The position numbers were made by a program, and so were the translations under genes. DNA of 64,000 bases from an uncultured Odoribacter sp. (GTDB lineage Bacteria; Bacteroidota; Bacteroidia; Bacteroidales; Marinifilaceae). This document shows positions 52,926 through 61,280 of this stretch, in pieces. The notes under the pieces are model-generated. The model was not told the DNA's origin and ran no database searches. It saw only the letters and a list, made by a program, of their open reading frames with translations. The DNA lies in NCBI GenBank assembly GCA_910578105.1, contig CAJTPD010000011.1, forward strand, positions 51,794-115,793. The letters are read 5' to 3'. Numbering within the stretch: the stretch's first letter is position 1; every line of letters starts with the position of its first letter.

Positions 52926-53862
52926 CGAAGACTTGCAGCTATTACACAACAGCCAAATGCAAACATTTGAACTGGCCCGGCAAAATTTCGCAGGCTTACA
53001 ACAGGTTGTTTATAAAGAAATCCCGTTCGGAACATTCTCCATCCGTCTGCAATACAATCCCGCCCGGATATTGTCAACCAATGCTAAAATCGACCGGCAA
53101 ACGCTACAAAACCGACCGTGTTTTCTCTGTCAACACCATTTACCGGCAGGTCAACAGGGTATTGCCTACGGAAATCAATACCACATATTTGTAAACCCAT
53201 ATCCCATTTTCAACCGGCATTTCACAGTACCCGCCAAGATTCATACCCCTCAACAAATCGGTCCACACTTTGAAAATCTGTTGAACCTGGCTTTCGATTT
53301 TCCAGGCTACACGGTGTTCTACAACGGACCGGAATGCGGAGCTTCCGCCCCGGACCATTTTCATTTCCAAATGGTGCCCCGGAATCTTATGCCTCTGGAA
53401 AAAGATGTCCAACAGACAGCATTGCGGCAAATCATCAATCAACAAGACTACTATTCCATTTCTGTACTCAGAAATTATCTCCGGGAAGTAATTGTAATCC
53501 AGGCATCCGACTTGCAACTATTGTCCCGGTTATTCACTTCCGTACAACACGTCCTGGGAGAAAATATCCCTTTTCAGCAAGAACCCATGATGAACATACT
53601 CACCTGGTTCGACAACTGCCAGTGGACACTATGTATCTTTCCCCGGAAATTGAGACGTCCCCGGCAATTTTTCGCCGAAGGGGAAGAAAAAATATTATTC
53701 AGTCCCGGATGTGTAGATATGGCCGGCGTAATCATTGCTCCCCGGAAAGAAGATTTTTACAGATATTCGGCCCCGTTATTAACAGACCTTTTCGGACAGG
53801 TCTCTATAACTCCTGATTGCCGCAACACCATTATACAACAACTTCAAAAAATAATCTTATGA
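52918..53862 (+). CDS. DUF4922 protein, HIT-superfamily nucleotidyltransferase-like
   Basis: 314 residues. PCFLCQHHLPAGQQGIAYG and IFVNPYPIFNRHFTVPAKIHTPQ (about residues 64-108) match the first part of the GalT/Apa/GDP-galactose phosphorylase branch. The motif GPECGASAPDHFHFQ contains H147-F-H149-F-Q151, the HxHxQ form of that nucleotidyl-transferring branch rather than HxHxH of hydrolases. It could transfer a nucleotide to a sugar phosphate or do phosphorolysis of a nucleotide sugar. Substrate unknown. Its stop overlaps the SpoIID gene by 4 bases (ATGA). Confidence 0.82.
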   Translation: MNNEDLQLLHNSQMQTFELARQNFAGLQQVVYKEIPFGTFSIRLQYNPARILSTNAKIDRQTLQNRPCFLCQHHLPAGQQGIAYGNQYHIFVNPYPIFNRHFTVPAKIHTPQQIGPHFENLLNLAFDFPGYTVFYNGPECGASAPDHFHFQMVPRNLMPLEKDVQQTALRQIINQQDYYSISVLRNYLREVIVIQASDLQLLSRLFTSVQHVLGENIPFQQEPMMNILTWFDNCQWTLCIFPRKLRRPRQFFAEGEEKILFSPGCVDMAGVIIAPRKEDFYRYSAPLLTDLFGQVSITPDCRNTIIQQLQKIIL

Positions 53863-55169
53863 TACAAAACACTCCGCATATCGAAGTAGGAATCCTATTC
53901 TCCGGCAAAATACATTTCAGGCTAAACGGCACTTACTATGCAAACAATCAGGCATATGAAGGCGAATATTATATCATTAAGGAAAACAGCAAATATCTGT
54001 TACAAAACGCTGACGGTACACAGGAAATTACCCTCCCCCTGATTTTCGAACCGGACAACTATGCAACCCGGGATTTTGAACTCACAGAAGTAACTATCGG
54101 TATCCAGTTCCATTGGGAAAGGAAAGAAACCCAGAAGTTTAAAGGTAAATTAAAAATCATAGACGAAAAAAAACACCTGACTGCCATCAATATTCTACCC
54201 CTGGAAGACTACCTGCTGAGTGTCATATCCTCTGAAATGAAAGCCACATCCTCGCCGGAATTTTTAAAAGCCCATGCCGTCATATCCCGAAGCTGGCTAT
54301 TGGCTCAAAAAGAAAAAGCCCGGCATCGGAACGGATATTATCAAAGTGGTCAGGAAACCGAACAGACATACATCCGCTGGTACGACCGTGAGGACCACGC
54401 TAATTTTGACGTATGCGCCGACGACCATTGCCAACGTTATCAGGGAATCAGCAAAGCTTATACCCACACAGTCCGGCAAGCGGTCCGGGCCACCTGCGGA
54501 GAAGTACTGACCTATCACGGACAAATTTGTGACGCCCGTTTCTCAAAATGTTGCGGCGGAGCAACCGAACGGTTTGAAAATACCTGGGAGCCTGTCGTAC
54601 ATCCTTACCTGGACAAAATAACCGACTCTGAAATGCCACTTGAAACCGGAAATCTGTCGGAAGAAAAAGCTGCCAGAGCCTGGATACTTTCTTCCCCCGC
54701 AACTTTTTGCAACACTTCAGATGCAAAAATCCTGGGAGAAGTGCTAAACGATTATGACCTGGAAACCCGGCATTTTTTCCGGTGGCAAGTAAACTACACA
54801 ACCGGAGAATTATCCGCTCTGGTAAAAGAAAAACTAGGCATTGATTTCGGAACAATTACAGAAATCATACCTTTGGAAAGAGGAACCTCAGGACGTCTGT
54901 GCCGGATAAAAATCATCGGAACCCGGAAAACCATGGAAATCGGTAAAGAACTGGTCATCCGCAAAGCTTTTTCACCCACTCATCTTTACAGTTCCGCTTT
55001 TGTCATCGATAAAAAAGAAGAAAATTTCATTTTCCGCGGTGCAGGATGGGGACACGGCGTCGGCTTATGCCAGATAGGTGCCGCGGTTATGGGAGCAAAA
55101 GGCTATACCTACCGCCAGATTCTGAAACATTATTTCAAAAACAGTGAGATTTCAAAACTTTATTTTTAA
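53859..55169 (+). CDS. SpoIID/LytB domain protein
   Basis: 436 residues from the ATG at 53859, which overlaps the previous stop as ATGA. SpoIID-family motifs are LEDYLLSVISSEMKATSSPEFLKAHAVISRSWLL (residues 110-143), FSKCCGGATERFENTW near 230, and the C-terminal GAGWGHGVGLCQIGAAVMGAKGYTYRQIL. SpoIID cleaves glycan strands of denuded peptidoglycan and LytB enhances amidase action. No signal peptide is visible, so how or whether it reaches the cell wall is unclear. It is coupled with the DUF4922 and AmpG genes. Confidence 0.88.
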   Translation: MIQNTPHIEVGILFSGKIHFRLNGTYYANNQAYEGEYYIIKENSKYLLQNADGTQEITLPLIFEPDNYATRDFELTEVTIGIQFHWERKETQKFKGKLKIIDEKKHLTAINILPLEDYLLSVISSEMKATSSPEFLKAHAVISRSWLLAQKEKARHRNGYYQSGQETEQTYIRWYDREDHANFDVCADDHCQRYQGISKAYTHTVRQAVRATCGEVLTYHGQICDARFSKCCGGATERFENTWEPVVHPYLDKITDSEMPLETGNLSEEKAARAWILSSPATFCNTSDAKILGEVLNDYDLETRHFFRWQVNYTTGELSALVKEKLGIDFGTITEIIPLERGTSGRLCRIKIIGTRKTMEIGKELVIRKAFSPTHLYSSAFVIDKKEENFIFRGAGWGHGVGLCQIGAAVMGAKGYTYRQILKHYFKNSEISKLYF

Positions 55170-55209
55170 AGAATACGATATTTATTCCGCAATCTGAAAT
55201 AAAAACATC

Positions 55210-56508
55210 ATGAAACCCTGGTCCTGGATTCCCACCCTCTATTTTGCACAAGGCATGCCCTACGTCATCGTTACAAGCGTAACCGTAATTATGTTCAAAC
55301 GGCTCGGTATGTCTAATGCGGACATCGCGTTTTACACCAGCGGACTATATTTTCCCTGGGTCATTAAACCCTTGTGGAGTCCGTTGGTAGACATTCTGAA
55401 AACCAAACGCTGGTGGATTGTCGTTATGCAAATTATTATCGGTGCCGGACTGGGCGGAATAGCCTTAACCTTACAAGCCCCCCTTCCCATCCGCTATTGC
55501 CTGAGTTTCATGTGGCTGTTAGCCTTTAGCTCTGCCACACACGATATCGCTGCAGATGGTTTTTATATGCTGGCGTTAAATAAACAAAACCAGGCATATT
55601 TCATCGGCATACGAAACACCTTTTACCGGATAGCTATCGTTTTCGGACAAGGAATACTGGTCATGTCCGCCGGAATATTAGAAAAATTATATTCTGAACA
55701 TTTACCTGCTACGACCGCCATTCCCAAAGCATGGTCTGTCACATTTTACATGCTGACAGCATTATTTGTTCTACTGTATGTGTATCACCACAGGATTCTT
55801 CCCCATCCGGAACAAAACCGGGGAATCACCAGCCCGCAGCATACTACCCTCCGGCACGTAATCAGGGAATTTGGTCACACATTCAGTTCATTTTTCCGAA
55901 AGAAAGGAATACTTCCGGCCCTGCTCTTCATTTTGTTTTACCGTTTTGCCGAATCACAACTGGTAAAAATAACCTCCCCTTTCCTGTTGGATTCCCCGGC
56001 AACAGGCGGGCTGGGATTGTCCACCACCCAAGTCGGCTTCATTTATGGCACCATCGGAGTCATTGCATTAACCCTGGGGGGAATTGCCGGAGGTATTGTT
56101 ATTTCCCGGAAAGGATTAAATTCTTGCCTCTGGGGAATGACTGCCGCCATGAATCTGCCTAATCTGGTCTATCTGTATCTGGCACTGGTCCGGCCCGACA
56201 ACCCGCCCCTGATTTCAGGCTGCGTAGCCATAGAACAATTGGGATACGGATTCGGCTTCACCTCCCTGACCTATTTTATGATGCTATTCTGTGCCGGAAA
56301 ACATCAGACAGCACATTACGCACTCTGTACCGGTTTTATGGCTCTGGGTATGATGGGCCCCGGCATGCTTGCAGGATGGGTAGAAGAATTTATCGGCTAC
56401 CAGAATTTCTTTATCTGGATTATCATTTGCACCATTCCCAGTTTCTGGGTCACCCGTTATATCCGCCCGTTCACCGTTCCTCAGGCACGCGGGGGGCAGC
56501 AATCATAA
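55210..56508 (+). CDS. AmpG-type MFS permease (muropeptide transporter family)
   Basis: 432 residues with about 12 transmembrane helices. The opening PTLYFAQGMPYVIVTSVTVIMFKRLG and the loop DILKTKRWWIVVMQ are typical of the AmpG family, as is SSATHDIAADGFYMLAL near residue 110. E. coli AmpG imports anhydro-muropeptides from the periplasm. Being the last gene of the GT-DUF4922-SpoIID operon, 40 bases after SpoIID, it suggests recycling of wall fragments released in the periplasm. Confidence 0.88.
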   Translation: MKPWSWIPTLYFAQGMPYVIVTSVTVIMFKRLGMSNADIAFYTSGLYFPWVIKPLWSPLVDILKTKRWWIVVMQIIIGAGLGGIALTLQAPLPIRYCLSFMWLLAFSSATHDIAADGFYMLALNKQNQAYFIGIRNTFYRIAIVFGQGILVMSAGILEKLYSEHLPATTAIPKAWSVTFYMLTALFVLLYVYHHRILPHPEQNRGITSPQHTTLRHVIREFGHTFSSFFRKKGILPALLFILFYRFAESQLVKITSPFLLDSPATGGLGLSTTQVGFIYGTIGVIALTLGGIAGGIVISRKGLNSCLWGMTAAMNLPNLVYLYLALVRPDNPPLISGCVAIEQLGYGFGFTSLTYFMMLFCAGKHQTAHYALCTGFMALGMMGPGMLAGWVEEFIGYQNFFIWIIICTIPSFWVTRYIRPFTVPQARGGQQS

Positions 56509-56991
56509 AATCTATAGGCATGCTTATTGTGCTTACTCAGAAACCAGACAAGTCTCCTGTCATTTCCCCCGGATAATATACATGGAATAGCATTGTTTAT
56601 TCATTCGTAAACCCGCAATTAACAGGGAAAAGACAGCACAAGAAAAAAAAATCATATTTTTTTCAAAAAAAATTCAGAAATCTGTAACCTTATCCTTTTT
56701 CCCCCGTAAAACTCCATGATTTAGCACACACCACGGGGAGAGGAAGCTTATAAACAAGCTGTTTTCCACGACAGTTCTTTAAAATGACAGTCTGACAAAC
56801 TACGGGATATTACACCACGCACACACCACACAGACGCACGCACATATAATAATTTCTTTTCAAATCCCTGTCAGAACGGTTTTAAAGTCTCCGGGAAATG
56901 TCTCCCTAAAACACACAGAAGGCGCAAGAAATTGCGCCTTCTGATGTTTTACTCTCCCGAAAAAAAGAAGTGTAAATCAAAACCGGTGATT
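56509..56991. other. 483-base gap with no gene; A/C-rich tract and metG terminator
   Basis: I see no convincing reading frame between the convergent AmpG and metG genes. The gap holds a CCCCGT / ACGGGG pair around a 25-base loop (56702-56738), a tract of alternating purine-pyrimidine character rich in AC/CG steps (about 56811-56847) and the terminator at 56916-56943. No RNA family can be named. Confidence 0.5.
56916..56943. terminator. metG terminator
   Basis: CAGAAGGCGCAA pairs perfectly with TTGCGCCTTCTG over a GAAA (plus) or TTTC (minus) loop. It lies 48 bases beyond the metG stop codon. The stem is strong, but only short T-runs follow. Confidence 0.8.
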
Positions 56992-59022
56992 TTATCTGAT
57001 TTCAGACCCGGCTTTTACCTCTTTGTCCGGCCGGACAAAAGCCAAAGAACCATCTGCATTCTCGGCCATCAGAATCATTCCCTGAGATTCTATTCCTTTT
57101 AACAATTTGGGTTCCAGATTGACCAAAATGCTAACCTGCTGTCCTACCACTTCCTCCGGAGCATAATATTCAGCGATACCTGATACAACCGTCCGCACAT
57201 CAATGCCCGTATCAACGGTCAGTTTCATCAACTTTTTCGTCTTAGCCACCTTCTCAGCCGCAACAATCTTTCCCGCACGGATATCCATTTTTGCAAAATC
57301 GTCAAAAGCAATGTTTGGTTTCGCAGCAGACACCTGAGCGTTAGCCATCTCATTTTCTTTCTTGGTAGCCAATAATTTATCTACTTGTTTCTGAATCTCC
57401 TCATCCTCTATCTTACCAAACAACAAACCGGGAACTCCCAACTGATGTCCGGCAGATACCACCTCATCACCCATCCGCTCCCATTTCACTGGCTCTATGT
57501 TCAGAAATCCTCTTAACTTAACAGCACTAAAAGGAATAAAAGGTTCGGTCAAAGTAGAAAGATCCGCTGCAAGTTGCAAACAAATATTCAAAATAGTTTT
57601 CACCCGTCCTTCGTCCGTCTTAATCAATTTCCAAGGTTCTGTATCTGCCAGATACTTATTCCCCAAACGTGCCAGATTCATACACTCTTTCAAAGCATCC
57701 CGGAAATGAAAAGAATCCAGATTCTTTTCAACTTTTTCAATAATCTGAGGAATCTCTGCCAACACCTCCCTGTCATAATCAGTCAACTCACCGCGTTCCG
57801 GAACAATACCGCCAAAATATTTCTGAGTCAGCACCAATGCCCGGTTGATGAAATTACCGTAAATAGCCACCAACTCATTATTGTTACGCGCCTGAAAATC
57901 CTTCCAGGTAAAATCATTATCCTTCGTTTCAGGTGCATTGGCTGTCAGAACATACCTCAGCACATCCTGTTTCCCTTCAAAATCACGCAGATATTCATGC
58001 AACCAAACCGCCCAGTTCCGGGAAGTCGAGATTTTATCCCCTTCAAGATTCAAAAACTCATTGGCCGGAACATTATCCGGCAATATATAACTTCCCTCCG
58101 CCTTTAGCATAGCGGGAAAAATAATACAGTGAAATACGATATTATCCTTTCCGATAAAATGAATCATCCGCGTTTCCGGGTCCTTCCAGTATTTCTCCCA
58201 CTCAGGTGTCAAAACTTTCGTCGCAGAAATATAACCAATCGGAGCATCAAACCATACATACAAAACTTTCCCCTTAGCTTCCTCCAAAGGCACGGGAACC
58301 CCCCAATCCAGGTCTCGGGTCACTGCCCGGGGCTGCAAACCATTGTCCAGCCACGACTTACATTGCCCGTATACATTCGGCTTCCATTCCTTATGCTCTT
58401 CCAGAATCCACTCTTTCAACCAACTTTCATACTTATCCAAAGGCAAATACCAGTGCTTTGTTTCCTTCAACTCCGGCTTATTGCCCGTAATAGCCGAAAC
58501 CGGGTCTATCAAATCCGTCGCATTCAGACTGGTACCACAAGCCTCGCATTGATCCCCGTAAGCCCGTTCATTACCACAATGAGGACATTTCCCCACAATA
58601 TAACGGTCTGCTAAAAACTGACCGGCCTGCTCATCATAAAATTGCATTGAAGTCTTCTCTATAAACTTACCTTCATCATACAATTTCTTAAAAAATGCAG
58701 AGGACAATTCATGATGAGTCCGGGAACTGGTCCGGGAATAAATATCAAACGAAATTCCGAATTCTTCAAAGGAATCTTTAATAATGCGATGATACCGGTC
58801 GACAATATCCTGAGGGGTAACCCCTTCTTTCTGTGCCTTTATAGTAATGGGCACTCCATGCTCATCCGACCCTCCGATAAAAACTACTTCTTCACCTTTC
58901 TGCCGCAAATAACGGACATAAATGTCCGCAGGCACATACACTCCGGCCAGATGACCGATATGAACAGGCCCGTTTGCATAAGGTAAGGCCGTCGTAATCA
59001 GATTCCTTTTGAATTTGGTCAT
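56992..59022 (-). CDS. metG: methionyl-tRNA synthetase
   Basis: 676 residues. The class I signature is PVHIGHLAG near residue 20. Zinc cysteines are CPHCGN and CEACG around residues 145-162. The KMSKS equivalent is KISTS near 338, as is common in MetG. A C-terminal tRNA-binding/dimerisation domain (DFAKMDIRAGKIVAAEKV from about residue 572) is present, the long dimeric form. It charges tRNA-Met. A TACCTTTG -7 box lies at 59053-59060, followed upstream by a 7-base repeat tract. Confidence 0.97.
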   Translation of the reverse strand: MTKFKRNLITTALPYANGPVHIGHLAGVYVPADIYVRYLRQKGEEVVFIGGSDEHGVPITIKAQKEGVTPQDIVDRYHRIIKDSFEEFGISFDIYSRTSSRTHHELSSAFFKKLYDEGKFIEKTSMQFYDEQAGQFLADRYIVGKCPHCGNERAYGDQCEACGTSLNATDLIDPVSAITGNKPELKETKHWYLPLDKYESWLKEWILEEHKEWKPNVYGQCKSWLDNGLQPRAVTRDLDWGVPVPLEEAKGKVLYVWFDAPIGYISATKVLTPEWEKYWKDPETRMIHFIGKDNIVFHCIIFPAMLKAEGSYILPDNVPANEFLNLEGDKISTSRNWAVWLHEYLRDFEGKQDVLRYVLTANAPETKDNDFTWKDFQARNNNELVAIYGNFINRALVLTQKYFGGIVPERGELTDYDREVLAEIPQIIEKVEKNLDSFHFRDALKECMNLARLGNKYLADTEPWKLIKTDEGRVKTILNICLQLAADLSTLTEPFIPFSAVKLRGFLNIEPVKWERMGDEVVSAGHQLGVPGLLFGKIEDEEIQKQVDKLLATKKENEMANAQVSAAKPNIAFDDFAKMDIRAGKIVAAEKVAKTKKLMKLTVDTGIDVRTVVSGIAEYYAPEEVVGQQVSILVNLEPKLLKGIESQGMILMAENADGSLAFVRPDKEVKAGSEIR

Positions 59023-59052
59023 ATCTTATTTCAAATTTGAAATTATAACGTG

Positions 59053-59060
59053 CAAAGGTA
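59053..59060 (-). promoter_or_regulatory. metG promoter -7 element
   Basis: TACCTTTG on the minus strand, 30 bases before the metG ATG. The -33 region falls in the 7-base repeat tract. Confidence 0.5.
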
Positions 59061-59068
59061 AGAAATTA

Positions 59069-59098
59069 TTGAAAATTGAAAATTGAAAATTGAAAATT
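59069..59098. repeat. four tandem copies of TTGAAAA between divergent genes
   Basis: A tract of four 7-base TTGAAAA units lies between the divergent promoters of metG and the LD-carboxypeptidase gene. It supplies TTG triplets near the -33 position for the plus-strand gene (TATCTTCG at 59102-59109). A similar TTTTCAATTTCCAATTTTCAA lies in the ddl leader at 63490-63510. Confidence 0.75.
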
Positions 59099-59142
59099 AC
59101 TTATCTTCGCCATCGAAACTTATTTTATAATTTAAACTCAAC

Positions 59143-60039
59143 ATGTACAGACCTCCTTTCCTTCAACCCGGCGATAAAGTTGCCCTCGTTTCCCCGGCAG
59201 GCTCCATCGAAGCAAACTATATCCACGACGCCATGGAAATTCTAAGGACCTGGGAATTACACCCCGTTACAGGAGTTCATGTCTGCGAAAAACAAGGGTA
59301 TTTTGCAGGAAGCGATGAACAACGCCGCGAGGATATGCAATGGGCTTTGGACAATGAAGACATACGAGCCATATTTTGCACCCGGGGAGGATACGGCAGC
59401 ATGCGCATTGTTGAGCAACTGGATTACTCTGCTTTTCAAGGCTCCCCCAAATGGCTGATAGGCTTCAGTGACATTACCGTATTTCATTCCAAACTCAATA
59501 CCCTGGGAATTGAAAGTATGCATGCCCCCATGCCCAAAAACTTCAAAAATTCAAGCCCCCAAGCCATGCAACGCCTCAGAGAATTTTTGTTCGGAAACAT
59601 TTCAGCCTACCAGATTCCGGCACACCCTTTCAATAAAGAAGGACTGATAAAAGCAGAATTGACCGGAGGCAACCTGACTCTGTTGCATTGCCTGAGGTCT
59701 ACTCCCTTGGAGTGCAAACGCCAAAGCCCCGTGTTATTTATAGAAGATGTCGGGGAAAATCTCTATGCCCTCGACCGGATGCTGCAAAGCTTGAAACTAT
59801 CGGAAAAATTTGAACGCCTGCAAGGACTTATTATCGGACACTTCTCAGAAATGAAAGGACTCCATTTCGGCAAAAATGCAGATGAAATTATCCGGGAATT
59901 AATGGAAGAATACAACTATCCGGTATGTTTCGGTTTCCCGGCAGGACACGACGAACAAAATTTCCCCTTAATTATGGGAGCCACTATTGAAATGGAAATC
60001 ACTGCACAAGGCACATCCATCCTCTTTTTAAATGATTAA
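59143..60039 (+). CDS. ldcA: LD-carboxypeptidase (peptidase family S66)
   Basis: 298 residues. The nucleophile Ser is in GGYGSMRIVEQLDY near residue 92, the Glu in FIEDVGENLYALDRML near 208, and the His in GFPAGHDEQNFPL near 275, the Ser-Glu-His triad of the family. No signal peptide, so cytoplasmic. It removes the terminal D-Ala from murein tetrapeptides in peptidoglycan recycling. It heads an operon with gldH, trmB and mnmA; the recycling theme links it to the AmpG operon. Confidence 0.9.
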   Translation: MYRPPFLQPGDKVALVSPAGSIEANYIHDAMEILRTWELHPVTGVHVCEKQGYFAGSDEQRREDMQWALDNEDIRAIFCTRGGYGSMRIVEQLDYSAFQGSPKWLIGFSDITVFHSKLNTLGIESMHAPMPKNFKNSSPQAMQRLREFLFGNISAYQIPAHPFNKEGLIKAELTGGNLTLLHCLRSTPLECKRQSPVLFIEDVGENLYALDRMLQSLKLSEKFERLQGLIIGHFSEMKGLHFGKNADEIIRELMEEYNYPVCFGFPAGHDEQNFPLIMGATIEMEITAQGTSILFLND

Positions 60040-60054
60040 TCAAAACACAACCAA

Positions 60055-60510
60055 ATGAAAAAATTCATTATACCTTTGTTTGTATTATTCAACATTGCCT
60101 GCCATTCCCCTGCAGTGTTCGAAAAATATGAAAAATTGCCGGAAGAAAACTGGAACAGATACAATGCTATTGAATTCAACACTCACATCCCCGACAGCGG
60201 ACTTTATAACGTTACTTTAAGTATCCGCCACACCACCGACTTCGAAATGGCCAATTTGTGGTGTTTCATCTCTACACGCAGCCATGCAGCACAACAATTG
60301 AAAGATACTGTCAATATTAAAATAGCCGAACCGGACGGAAGATGGCTCGGGAAAGGCGGAAGCATCAAAACCATAGAACAAAGTATCCGCCGCAATCCGG
60401 TTTCCCTCCCCCGGGGAAATGTCAGATTCAGAATAGAACAAGGCATGCGTATCGAAGATATGAAAGGGATTAAAAATGTCGGCATCAGGATTGAGAAGAT
60501 TACAGACTAA
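60055..60510 (+). CDS. gldH: gliding motility lipoprotein GldH
   Basis: 151 residues with a lipobox FNIAC (Cys16) and a single beta-sandwich domain. YNVTLSIRHTTDFEMANLWCFI and PVSLPRGNVRFRIEQGM are GldH landmarks. GldH is required for gliding in Flavobacterium, yet is found in many non-gliding Bacteroidota, where its role is unknown. It sits between ldcA and trmB, an order common in the phylum, and is 5 bases from trmB. Confidence 0.88.
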   Translation: MKKFIIPLFVLFNIACHSPAVFEKYEKLPEENWNRYNAIEFNTHIPDSGLYNVTLSIRHTTDFEMANLWCFISTRSHAAQQLKDTVNIKIAEPDGRWLGKGGSIKTIEQSIRRNPVSLPRGNVRFRIEQGMRIEDMKGIKNVGIRIEKITD

Positions 60511-60515
60511 AAAAT

Positions 60516-61280
60516 ATGGCAAAAAATAAATTGGCGAAATTCGCGGAAATGGATACACTATCCAACGTTTTCCAACCCCGGCACGAAGAAATATTCCGCA
60601 CCGATTATAAATTAAAAGGAAAATGGAATGCCGGAGTATTCCGCAACAATCATCCCGTCATTCTGGAAATAGGTTGCGGCAAAGGCGAATATACCGTCGA
60701 ACTGGCAAAACTATTTCCGGAAAAGAATTTCATCGGTCTGGATATCAAAGGGGCGCGGATGTGGAAAGGAGCCAAAATGGCTGCAGCAGAAAATTTGTCC
60801 AATGTCGCTTTTTTACGCATGTACGCCGAACTACTGGAATCGGCTTTTGCTCCGGAAGAAGTAGCTGAAATATGGATTACTTTTCCCGATCCCCAAATGT
60901 CCAAAGCCCGGAAACGCCTCACCGGCACCCGTTTCCTGAGTTTATACCAGAAGATTCTCCGGCCGGACGCTCTGATTCATTTAAAAACCGACAGCCCTTT
61001 TCTCTATGCCTATACGGCAGAAGTTTTGAAAACAAACCATCTGCCGGCAACTATCCAGACAGAAGATTTGTACGGATGCGGATACGAAAACAAAATCCTG
61101 GGTATAAAAACCTTTTACGAAAAACAATGGTTATCCCGGGGGAAAAAAATAAAATACATCTGTTTTTCCCTGAATAATACCGTTCCGCTCACCGAACCGG
61201 ATACAGAAATAGAAAAAGACGATTACCACAGCGAAACCCGTTTTATGAATACTGACGGCTATTTACGCAACAACCAATAA
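60516..61280 (+). CDS. trmB: tRNA (guanine46-N7)-methyltransferase
   Basis: 254 residues. The SAM-binding motif ILEIGCGKGEYTVELAKLFP lies at about residues 50-69, the IDIKGAR motif follows, and the TrmB signature ITFPDPQMSKARKRLTGTRFL is near residue 125. It methylates N7 of G46 in the variable loop of tRNAs. It is directly abutted by mnmA, whose ATG follows its stop codon with no gap. Confidence 0.95.
   Translation: MAKNKLAKFAEMDTLSNVFQPRHEEIFRTDYKLKGKWNAGVFRNNHPVILEIGCGKGEYTVELAKLFPEKNFIGLDIKGARMWKGAKMAAAENLSNVAFLRMYAELLESAFAPEEVAEIWITFPDPQMSKARKRLTGTRFLSLYQKILRPDALIHLKTDSPFLYAYTAEVLKTNHLPATIQTEDLYGCGYENKILGIKTFYEKQWLSRGKKIKYICFSLNNTVPLTEPDTEIEKDDYHSETRFMNTDGYLRNNQ

Noticed and set aside
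56811..56850. CRISPR-like short repeats in the AC-rich tract
   Set aside because: No regular repeat-spacer pattern; it is simple alternating sequence. No CRISPR array was seen elsewhere in the window.
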